Origin: Bog-756 sp963833585
GTDB lineage: Bacteria; Actinomycetota; Acidimicrobiia; Acidimicrobiales; RAAP-2
Assembly (NCBI GenBank): GCA_963833585.1
Contig: CAWHYF010000005.1
Coordinates: 186,001 to 250,000, forward strand
Length of the DNA stretch: 64,000 nt
Direction of reading: 5' to 3'
Shown here in pieces: positions 57,054-64,000 of the stretch (the stretch's first letter is position 1; each line of letters begins with the position of its first letter). A model generated the notes under the pieces. The model did no database searches. It was not told the DNA's origin and saw only the letters and a program-made list of their open reading frames with translations. Position numbers and translations under genes: made by a program.

Positions 57054-57787
57054 CGAGTCCCGACGGTCGGGTGGTGATGGTGACGGGCGGGAGCCGCGGT
57101 ATCGGACTGGCCTGTGCCAACTGGTTCCTGGCCGCCGGCGACCGGGTGGCGGTGACCTCGCGCACGGGGGGTGTCGACGGCGAGGTGGTCGCCGGTCCGG
57201 GGCAGTTGCTCCCACTGGCGTGCGATGTGACCGATCCGGTCCAGGTGGAGGCGGCGTTCGCGGCCGTCGAGGAGGAGTGGGCACCCGTGGAGGTCCTGGT
57301 GGCCAACGCCGGGGTCACTCGGGACACCCTGGTGCTCCGGATGTCGGAGGAGGCCTGGTCGGAGGTGATCGACACCAATCTCACCGGGGTGTTCCGGGTC
57401 GCCAAGCGGGCCCTGGCCAAGATGATCCGTCTGCACCGGGGCCGGGTGATCATGGTGTCGTCGGTCGGTGCTTTCATCGGATCGGCGGGGCAGGCCAACT
57501 ACGCGGCCTCCAAGGCGGGCCTGATCGGCATGGCCCGCTCGATGGCCCGCGAGGTGGCCACCCGCAGCATCACCGTGAACGTCGTGGCCCCGGGGCTGAC
57601 CGAAACGAATATGCTCGCGGCACTCGGAGAGGATCGCCGACGGGAGTTCGCGGCACAGGTCCCCTTGGGTAGGGTGGCCCGACCCGAGGAGATCGCCGAG
57701 GCGGTCGGGTTCCTGGCTTCGGACGGGGCCGCCTACATCACCGGGGCGGTGCTCCCGGTGGACGGAGGCCTCGGGATGGGACTGTGA
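57050..57787 (+). CDS. fabG: 3-Oxoacyl-ACP reductase
   Basis: A 245-residue short-chain dehydrogenase. Cofactor motif VMVTGGSRGIGLA, the NAG motif VANAGVTRD, and the catalytic Ser-Tyr-Lys in VSSVGAFIGSAGQANYAASK. The end VLPVDGGLGMG is typical. In this cluster, with fabD upstream and acpP-fabF downstream, it most likely reduces 3-oxoacyl-ACP in fatty-acid elongation. The GTG start overlaps the fabD stop. Confidence 0.94.
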   Translation: MTSPDGRVVMVTGGSRGIGLACANWFLAAGDRVAVTSRTGGVDGEVVAGPGQLLPLACDVTDPVQVEAAFAAVEEEWAPVEVLVANAGVTRDTLVLRMSEEAWSEVIDTNLTGVFRVAKRALAKMIRLHRGRVIMVSSVGAFIGSAGQANYAASKAGLIGMARSMAREVATRSITVNVVAPGLTETNMLAALGEDRRREFAAQVPLGRVARPEEIAEAVGFLASDGAAYITGAVLPVDGGLGMGL

Positions 57788-57847
57788 CCGCCCCGCCCAC
57801 CACCGAGGGCGGGAGCCACCGGGCCACCCGCCCCCGGCGAGGTCGAT

Positions 57848-57896
57848 CGATGACAACATGACTCGATGACAACCATGACTCGATGACAACCATGAC
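57848..57896 (+). repeat. Three tandem copies of a 17-bp unit upstream of acpP
   Basis: CGATGACAACCATGACT is repeated at 57864-57880 and (one final base different) 57881-57897, preceded by a 16-bp copy at 57848-57863 that lacks one C. The array sits in the fabG-acpP gap, immediately before AAAGGAG, the acpP ribosome-binding site. Its composition is less GC-rich than its surroundings. Confidence 0.8.
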
Positions 57897-57910
57897 AAAG
57901 GAGCAAGTGC

Positions 57911-58150
57911 GTGACGAACGACGAGGCATACGAGAAGTTCACGGAATGTGCGGTTGAAGTTCTCCAGGTGCCCGCCGACAAGGTGACGAGGGAGGCCAGG
58001 TTCGCCGAGGACCTCGACGCCGACAGCCTCGATCTGGTCGAGCTGGTGATGGCCCTCGAGGAGTCCTTCGACGTGTCCGTGGACGAGACCGAGCTCGAGG
58101 GCATCGAAACCATCGGACAGGCCTTCGACCTGATCTCCGCCAAACTCTGA
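57911..58150 (+). CDS. acpP: Acyl carrier protein
   Basis: A 79-residue acidic four-helix protein that carries growing acyl chains. The phosphopantetheine site is Ser39 in DLDADSLDLVELVMALE. The start is GTG with a strong AAAGGAG 7 bases upstream. Its stop overlaps the ATG of fabF (TGATG), so the two are likely co-translated. A tandem repeat array directly upstream may affect its expression, which is usually high. Confidence 0.95.
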   Translation: MTNDEAYEKFTECAVEVLQVPADKVTREARFAEDLDADSLDLVELVMALEESFDVSVDETELEGIETIGQAFDLISAKL

Positions 58151-59347
58151 TGCTGCTGGGTCTCGGTCCCGACGGCCCGGTTCCCGGCCGGCGGGTCGCC
58201 ATCACCGGGCTCGGGTGTGGTGTCGTGCTGCGGGGTCGGTACCGACGCCTTGTGGACCGGGCTCAACGGCCCGGCCCCCGAAGGTGAGCGTCGGGTGCCC
58301 GACTTCGACCCCGAACAGTGGTTCTCCGCCAAGGAGGCCCGCCAGATCGACCGGTTCGCCCAGTTCGCGGTGGCCGTGGCCGACATGGCCCTGGCCGATG
58401 CCGGAGAGCTCGACGCCGATCCCGGCCGCTCGGGCGTGGTGATGGGCACCGGGGTCGGCGGCCTCGAGACCCTCGAGCAGCAGATTCTGGTGTTCGGCGA
58501 GAAGGGTCCTCGCCGGGTCTCGCCCCGATTGGTGCCCATGATGATGTCCAACGCCGGTGCTGCCGCGGTCTCCATCCGGCTCGGCTGGCACGGGCCCTCC
58601 GAGACGGTCACCACGGCCTGCGCCGCCGGCGCCCACAGCATCGGCCATGCGGCCCGCCTGGTGGCCTCGGGCCGGTGCGAGGTGGCCGTCGGTGGCGCCG
58701 CCGAGGCCGGGATGACCGGGGTGGGCATCGCCGCCTTCTCCAACATGACCGCCCTGTCCACCTCGGGCAACTCCCGCCCGTTCGACCTCCGGCGGGACGG
58801 CTTCGTGATCACCGAAGGCGCCGGCGCGCTGGTCCTGGAGGAATGGGAGCATGCCGTGGCCCGTGGGGCCCGGATCTACGGCGAGTTGGCCGGGTCGGCG
58901 AGCACGGCCGACGCCCACCACATCACCGCCCCCATTCCCGGGGGATCCGGAGCTGCCGCCTGCATGACCCTGGCCATGGAGGATGCGGCCGTGACCCCGG
59001 AGCAGATCGGCCACATCAACGCCCACGGGACGTCCACCCCCCTCAACGACCGGGCCGAGTCCGACGCCATCACCAAGGTGTTCGGAGTCTCGGCACCCCC
59101 GGTGACGTCGACCAAGGGGATCACCGGCCACGGGCTCGGAGCTTGCGGTGCCATCGAGGCGGTGGCGGTCCTGCTCAGTATCGAGCACAAGCTGATCCCC
59201 CCCACCTCGGGCTACGAGCAGCCCGACCCCGACATCCACCTGGACATCGTGGCCGGTTCCGCCCGGCCCTGGGATCCCGCCCCGGTCCTGTCCAACTCGT
59301 TCGGTTTCGGCGGCCACAACGGCTGCCTGGTGATCGCTCCGGGCTGA
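58150..59347 (+). CDS. fabF: 3-Oxoacyl-ACP synthase II (one frame break)
   Basis: A condensing enzyme of about 398 residues that elongates acyl-ACP with malonyl-ACP. The ATG overlapping the acpP stop gives RRVAITGLG; an extra base near 58216 then shifts to the frame that reads VSCCGVGTDALWTGLN and the rest without interruption. The catalytic Cys is in VTTACAAGAHSIGHA, the two His are in NAHGTSTPLND and TGHGLGACGAIEA, and SNSFGFGGHNG closes the fold. The span is 3n+1. Without the frame change the protein would lose its N-terminal strand, so I treat the break as probable sequence error. Confidence 0.92.
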
Positions 59348-59456
59348 CCCGCCCGTGGCCGGACGGCTCCGGGGCACCGAACCCGGTCACGGACGGCCCC
59401 CAGCCACCGACCGGTGCGGACCGACGTCAGTGTCCAGCACCTAGCGTTGAGGGTCC

Positions 59457-61172
59457 ATGACAGAACAGATGGTCCCCGTCGAGCCCGATGCCTCCACCGA
59501 TGGCCCGGTACCACCCGAGCACCGGTCGGGCCGCCCGGACCTGGCCCTCGGCGCCTTCACCCCCCACGGACCCTGGACCGTCGATCCCTCCGCCATGTCC
59601 TGGCGGTTCCCGTCGTCCACGTCGAAGGGTGTCGATGACCTCCGCGACGACGCCGCCGGCCTGGCCCGCCGGCTGGTCCGCCCCGACCAGCGCCCCTCGG
59701 TGGCCCGGGTGGCCCTGGTCGGCTACCGGCTCGGTTCGGCCCTGCTGGCCTGGGGTCTCCGCGACCGGGGTACCCCGAGGTCGCGTTCCGGGCTGTCCCG
59801 CCGGTTGCGACCGGCCTTCGAGCGGTTGGGACCCACCTACATCAAGCTGGGCCAGATCATCTCCTCCGGGGAGGGGATCTTCCCCGAGGAGCTGGTGGAG
59901 GAGTTCCAGCTGCTGCGCGACCGGGTGCCACCCGAGTCGTTCGCCACGGTGCGGCGGACCATCGAGGAGGACCTGGGTCGGCCGTTGGCCGAGGTCTTCC
60001 TGTCCTTCGACCGGGTGCCCATCGCCTCGGCCTCCATCGCCCAGGTCCACGCCGCCACCTTGCGGACGGGTGAGCGGGTGGTGGTCAAGGTCCAACGACG
60101 CACGGTCGCCTCCCTGGTCCGCCTGGACATCGCCGCCATGTCCTGGATCGCCCCGCAGCTGGTGGGCCGGATCCCCGTCGCCACCCTGACCAATCCTCCG
60201 GCCCTGGTGGACCTGTTCGCCGAGACCATCGTCGAGGAGCTGGACTTCCGTCTGGAGGCCCAGAACATGCTGGACATCGCGGCGGTCTTCGCCGCCAGCG
60301 AGCAGCGGTCCATCGTGGTGCCCCGACCCCACCCGGAGCTGGTCACCCGCCGGGTGCTGGTCATGGAGCACCTCGAGGGATTCGCCTGGGGCAACGCCGC
60401 CGGCATGCGGGCCGCCGGCATCGACACCGCCGCCGTCCTCCGGTCCAGCCTGATCGCCTTCCTGGAGGGGGCGCTGCTCTACGGCGTCTTCCACGGCGAC
60501 CTCCACGGGGGGAACCTGCTGGTCCAGTCGGACGGGACGGTGGCGCTGCTGGACTTCGGGATCACCGGCCGGCTCGACGAGCGGAAGCGCCTGGCCTTTC
60601 TCCGACTGCAGATGGGTGCCACCACCAACAACCTCGCCGTCCAAGTCGAAGCCCTGCGCGACCTCGGCGCCCTCCCGGCCGACTCCGACGTCGAGGCGGT
60701 CATCCGGGACCTCGGACTGGATCGCCCTCCCGTCGACCCCACCACTCTCACCGCCGACGAAATGGTGGCCGAGCTACGCGACGTGACCAAGGCCCTGCTG
60801 GGCTACGGGGCCCGCATGCCCAAGGAGCTGATGCTGTTCATCAAGGACATCCTCTTCCTCAACGGGGCCATGGCCACCATGGCTCCCGACGTGGACATCT
60901 TGGGAGAGATCCTGGCGGTGGTCACCTACTTCACGGAACGTCACGGTGAGCAGATCGCCCGGGAGGTCGGGGTCGAACTGCTCGAGACCCCGATCGACCT
61001 CGACGGCTACCGGGCCGCCATGGGCTTCCCCGACGAGACCGACCCCATCACCTTCCAGGACCTCCAGGAGCGCCGCGAGCTCATCCGGCGTCGCCTCCAG
61101 GACCGCGGCGAATCCCGATCACGGCGGTCGTTGGTCCGCGCCCTCTACCGGGTCCTGCGGCCGGATCGCTGA
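59457..61172 (+). CDS. ABC1/UbiB-family atypical kinase
   Basis: A 571-residue protein of the UbiB/ADCK family. A disordered N-terminus of about 60 residues precedes the fold. Family hallmarks are the KxGQ motif (YIKLGQIISS), the Ala-rich nucleotide loop (IASASIAQVHAA), the Lys in VVVKVQR, EELDFRLEAQNM, HGDLHGGNLLV and the metal-binding LLDFG. Members support quinone synthesis or lipid metabolism and many act as ATPases. In an organism with menaquinone genes (menC at 53976) a quinone-related role is plausible but unproven. Confidence 0.9.
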   Translation: MTEQMVPVEPDASTDGPVPPEHRSGRPDLALGAFTPHGPWTVDPSAMSWRFPSSTSKGVDDLRDDAAGLARRLVRPDQRPSVARVALVGYRLGSALLAWGLRDRGTPRSRSGLSRRLRPAFERLGPTYIKLGQIISSGEGIFPEELVEEFQLLRDRVPPESFATVRRTIEEDLGRPLAEVFLSFDRVPIASASIAQVHAATLRTGERVVVKVQRRTVASLVRLDIAAMSWIAPQLVGRIPVATLTNPPALVDLFAETIVEELDFRLEAQNMLDIAAVFAASEQRSIVVPRPHPELVTRRVLVMEHLEGFAWGNAAGMRAAGIDTAAVLRSSLIAFLEGALLYGVFHGDLHGGNLLVQSDGTVALLDFGITGRLDERKRLAFLRLQMGATTNNLAVQVEALRDLGALPADSDVEAVIRDLGLDRPPVDPTTLTADEMVAELRDVTKALLGYGARMPKELMLFIKDILFLNGAMATMAPDVDILGEILAVVTYFTERHGEQIAREVGVELLETPIDLDGYRAAMGFPDETDPITFQDLQERRELIRRRLQDRGESRSRRSLVRALYRVLRPDR

Positions 61173-61180
61173 CCGGTCCG

Positions 61181-61240
61181 GCCCGGGCGGTCCGGCAGCC
61201 GGGGCGACCGGCTCCGCCGGAAACCGTCCGACGCCCGGGG
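61181..61240. terminator. Long inverted repeat between convergent genes
   Basis: GCCCGGGC (61181-61188) can pair with GCCCGGGG (61233-61240, one mismatch) around a GC-rich loop that contains further self-complementary GCCGG/CCGGC pieces. It lies between the stop codons of the UbiB-like gene and trpA and could serve both directions. There is no T-run. Confidence 0.3.
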
Positions 61241-61243
61241 CCC

Positions 61244-62080
61244 TCAGGAGGCGTCGAGGGCCTGGCGCAGCGAGGACACGAAGGCCGCCGCGCCTTCGGG
61301 GCCCGCCCCTTCGAGCAGGCGCCGCACCAGGGCCGAGCCCACCACCACGCCGTCGGCCGCCTCACACACCGTCGCCGCCTGTTGGGGGGTCGAGACCCCG
61401 ATCCCCACGCAGACCGGGAGCGGGGTGGCCCCCATGGCCCGTTCGGCCACCTCCCGGGCCGAGTCGGCCAGCACGGCCTGCTCGCCGGTCACTCCCATCC
61501 GTCCCACCGCGTAGACGAAGCCCCGCGACCGACGGCAGACCGCGTCGATCCGCCCGGGCGGGGTGGACGGAGCCACCAGGAGGACGGTGGCCACGTCGGC
61601 CTGATCGGCGGCTCGGACCCAGGGTCCCAGCTCCTCCAGCGGGAGGTCAGGGATGATGGCCCCCGACACCCCCGATTCGGCCATCAGGCCGGCGAGACGA
61701 TCGTGCCCGGCCCGATAGACCAGGTTGTAGTAGGTCATCACCACCAGCGGGACGCCCACGTCGATGCGGCTGAGGTCGGCCAGGATCCCGTCGGGCGTGG
61801 TCCCCCGCTCGAGGGCCCGGAGCGACGCCGCTTGGATGACCGGTCCGTCGATCATGGGATCGGAGAACGGGATACCCACTTCGATGGCATCGGCCCCGGC
61901 CCCGGCCAGGGCCTCCACGGTGAGCAGCCACTCGTCGTCCATGCCACCGGTGACGTACGGCACCAGCAGCTTGCGGCCGGCATCGCGGCGGGCGGTGAGG
62001 GTCGACTCGAGGAAGCCGGGGCGGTAGCCGCCCGGCGTCACCGCGGCCTCGCCGAGGTCGACGGCCGGTCCGCGGCTCAC
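61244..62080 (-). CDS. trpA: Tryptophan synthase alpha chain
   Basis: A 278-residue TIM-barrel subunit that cleaves indole-3-glycerol phosphate and channels indole to TrpB. The catalytic Glu is in AIEVGIPFSDPMIDGP, together with the active-site Asp in PDLPLEE; CVGIGVSTPQQA and VVVGSALVRR bind phosphate. The GTG start lies 79 bp after trpB. It is the last gene of trpF-trpB-trpA. Confidence 0.96.
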   Translation of the reverse strand: MSRGPAVDLGEAAVTPGGYRPGFLESTLTARRDAGRKLLVPYVTGGMDDEWLLTVEALAGAGADAIEVGIPFSDPMIDGPVIQAASLRALERGTTPDGILADLSRIDVGVPLVVMTYYNLVYRAGHDRLAGLMAESGVSGAIIPDLPLEELGPWVRAADQADVATVLLVAPSTPPGRIDAVCRRSRGFVYAVGRMGVTGEQAVLADSAREVAERAMGATPLPVCVGIGVSTPQQAATVCEAADGVVVGSALVRRLLEGAGPEGAAAFVSSLRQALDAS

Positions 62081-62159
62081 GACGTCCCGTTCCGGGTCGG
62101 CCGGTGGGCCGCCCTCCCGACCGGCCGGGGCCCGGAGCGGTCCCGGGCGCCGTGGCCCC

Positions 62160-63374
62160 TCATGGGCGGAGCAGGTCCCGGACCTGGGCCACGTCCTTGT
62201 CCCCGCGGCCGGAGAGGTTGACCAGCACGGTGGACCCGCTGGGAAGGTCGTCGCTGCCGGCCCGGGCCAGGATCCAGGCGATGGCGTGGGCCGACTCGAG
62301 GGCGGGGATGATCCCCTCGGTGCGGGCGAGGCGCTGGAAGGCCTCGAGCACCGAGCGGTCGTCGGCCGACTCGTAGCGGGCCCGGCCCAGCTCGGCCAGG
62401 TAGGCGTGCTCAGGTCCGATACCGGGGTAGTCCAGCCCGGCCGAGATGGAGTGCGCCTCGAGGATCTGGCCCTCTTCGTTCTGCAGCAGGGTGCTCCGCA
62501 TCCCGTGAAGGACCCCAGGGATGCCGTTGGTCATGGCCGCTCCGCCGGCGGCTTCCACTGCCACCAACGCGGCGTTGGTGGAGTCGGCGAATCCGGCGAA
62601 GACCCCCGCGGCGTTGGATCCCCCACCGGCGCAGGCCACCACGACGTCGGGGTCGACCCCGTCGAGCAGATGGCGGCACTGCTCTCGGGCCTCGTCCCCG
62701 ATGATCCGCTGGAACTCGCGCACCATCCAGGGGTAGGGGTGTGGGCCCATCACCGATCCCAGGCAGTAATGGGTGTTCCCCACCGAGGCCACCCAGTCCC
62801 GCAGGGCCTCGTTCACCGCGTCCTTGAGGGTTCGACTCCCGCTGGTCACGGTGCGGACCTCGGCGCCCAGCAACTCCATGCGGAAGACGTTGAGCTCCTG
62901 GCGACCGATGTCCACCTCCCCCATGTAGACCACGCACTCCATGCCGAACAGGGCGGCCGCCGTGGCCGTGGCCACCCCGTGCTGACCGGCCCCGGTCTCG
63001 GCGATCAGCCGCCGCTTTCCCATCCGGCGGGCCAGCAGACCCTGGCCCACCACGTTGTTGAGCTTGTGGGATCCGGTGTGGGCCAGGTCCTCACGTTTGA
63101 GCAGCACCCGGATCCCGAGCTCCTCGGACAGCCGGACGCACTCGGTCACCGGGGTGGGCCGACCACCGTAGCGATGGAGGATGTCCTCGAACTCGGCGTG
63201 GAACAACGGATCGGACCAGGCCGAACGGAAGGCGGCCTCGAGCTCCATGCACGCCGGTACCAGTGACTCGGGGACGAAGCGGCCGCCGAACTCGCCGAAG
63301 CGGCCGCTCGGCCCGGGGTCGCCCATGATGACCGGGGCGGGATCGGCGATGACCTCACGGAGGGGCTCGGTCAT
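62160..63374 (-). CDS. trpB: Tryptophan synthase beta chain
   Basis: A 404-residue PLP enzyme that joins indole and serine. The PLP lysine is Lys104 in HTGSHKLNNVVGQ. Other features are FGGRFVPESLVPA, AETGAGQHGVATATAAALFG, CAGGGSNAAGVFAGF and the C-terminal VLVNLSGRGDKD. Residues match the TrpB1 type that pairs with TrpA. The ATG overlaps the trpF stop (ATGA). Confidence 0.97.
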   Translation of the reverse strand: MTEPLREVIADPAPVIMGDPGPSGRFGEFGGRFVPESLVPACMELEAAFRSAWSDPLFHAEFEDILHRYGGRPTPVTECVRLSEELGIRVLLKREDLAHTGSHKLNNVVGQGLLARRMGKRRLIAETGAGQHGVATATAAALFGMECVVYMGEVDIGRQELNVFRMELLGAEVRTVTSGSRTLKDAVNEALRDWVASVGNTHYCLGSVMGPHPYPWMVREFQRIIGDEAREQCRHLLDGVDPDVVVACAGGGSNAAGVFAGFADSTNAALVAVEAAGGAAMTNGIPGVLHGMRSTLLQNEEGQILEAHSISAGLDYPGIGPEHAYLAELGRARYESADDRSVLEAFQRLARTEGIIPALESAHAIAWILARAGSDDLPSGSTVLVNLSGRGDKDVAQVRDLLRP

Positions 63375-64000
63375 GCGTCGTCCTGCCAGTCGAACAGGGC
63401 GCCGTCGTCCTCGGCGGCGCGGTCGGCGTCGCCGGCGTAGGTGGCGGCCGCCGTGCCCCCGGTCGAGGCGACCACCGAGCGGGCGGCCGCGTGGGCGGCA
63501 CCGATGAACGCACGGAGCCTGCCGGGATCCTTGACCCCCGGAGAGGCTTCCACCCCGGTGGACACGTCCACCCCCCAGGGGTGCAGGTGCTCGATGGCGG
63601 CGCCGACGTTCTCCGGTTGGAGCCCGCCCGAGACGATCAACCGGGTGGGGTCGACCACCCCCTCGGCCAGGCGCCAGTCGAACAGTTCACCGGAGCCGGG
63701 GTTGGCCCCGTCGATCAGGAGAGTCTGGGCACCGTACTCGGCGAACCGGTCGATGTTGCGGTGACCGGCCGGGAAGGCCTTGACCGTCCACCGGGTGCGG
63801 TGGCGGATCCACTGGGTGTCCTCGATGGACTCCACGCCGTGCAGCTGGACCCCACCGAGACCGATCTGATTGGCGATGTCCACCACCCGTTGGCGGGCCT
63901 CGTCGCGGAACACCCCGACCGTGATGGTCTCGTGAGGCAGCCGCTTGACGATGTCGGCCACCGCGGCGGGGGCCATCTGTCGGGGCGAGGGGGCGAAGAC
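63371..64000 (-). CDS. trpF: Phosphoribosylanthranilate isomerase (5' end outside the window)
   Basis: About 210 residues of a TIM-barrel enzyme for the third step of tryptophan synthesis are present; the frame stays open to the window edge (VFAPSPRQMAPAAVADIV), so the start lies beyond position 64000. Recognisable parts are ITVGVFRDE, GLGGVQLHGVES, TLLIDGANPGSGELFDW, VSGGLQPENVGAAI and WGVDVSTGVEASPGVKDPG. An extra C-terminal extension of some 35 residues, rich in Ala and Asp, follows the usual end. Confidence 0.92.
   Translation of the reverse strand, partial: VFAPSPRQMAPAAVADIVKRLPHETITVGVFRDEARQRVVDIANQIGLGGVQLHGVESIEDTQWIRHRTRWTVKAFPAGHRNIDRFAEYGAQTLLIDGANPGSGELFDWRLAEGVVDPTRLIVSGGLQPENVGAAIEHLHPWGVDVSTGVEASPGVKDPGRLRAFIGAAHAAARSVVASTGGTAAATYAGDADRAAEDDGALFDWQDDA

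Noticed and set aside
57848..57896. Tandem repeats upstream of acpP considered as a CRISPR fragment
   Set aside because: The 17-bp units are directly adjacent with no spacers and no cas genes are nearby.

Overview
The window is high-GC actinobacterial DNA. The run uvrC-rapZ-yvcK-(no whiA)-gap-pgk-tpiA-secG, the frequent GTG/TTG starts, the ANTAR response regulator next to polA and the fabD-fabG-acpP-fabF cluster point to Actinomycetota, and I infer an uncultured or little-studied lineage such as Acidimicrobiia. No rRNA, CRISPR array or prophage is visible. Two leucine tRNAs are present.

Layout. 1-2040 is a slightly lower-GC mosaic: an ECF sigma factor and zinc-finger anti-sigma pair, a divergent and broken secreted beta-propeller gene, and the 3' end of a dead IS481-type element stopping about 5 bp from a tRNA-Leu(GAG). 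2222-9217 (minus) holds a membrane-anchored peptide-binding protein, secG, tpiA, pgk, gap, yvcK and rapZ. 9214-18504 holds repair and cofactor genes (uvrC, divergent nadA, uvrA, uvrB, coaE). 18594-41782 is a large cell-surface glycan region: an AftD-like arabinosyltransferase, three acyltransferase-3 proteins (two with SGNH tails), four multi-membrane GT39-like glycosyltransferases, a GT4, a GT2 with its DUF2304 partner, a Wzx-like flippase and a UDP-galactopyranose-mutase-like flavoprotein. 41945-48262 is a complete five-gene oligopeptide ABC transporter. 48327-55250 carries rpsA, polA, the ANTAR regulator, a small coiled-coil protein and menC. 55556-59347 carries tRNA-Leu(CAA) and the fatty-acid cluster. 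The window ends with an ABC1/UbiB kinase and a trpF-trpB-trpA operon, with trpF cut by the window edge.

How the genes work together. The glycan region could build and export an envelope polysaccharide: GT2/DUF2304 may charge a lipid carrier, the GT39-like and AftD-like enzymes would use lipid-linked sugars outside the membrane, the flippase would move lipid-linked units, and the AT3 proteins would acylate the product. Its centre is organised as an inverted duplication of a divergent gene pair.

Data-quality point. Four genes that should be functional (pgk, the AftD-like gene, the second peptide-binding protein, fabF) need frame changes to read through. All six changes are equivalent to one extra base, which looks more like sequencing or assembly insertions than gene decay. 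They are annotated here as full-length genes with the frame breaks stated.
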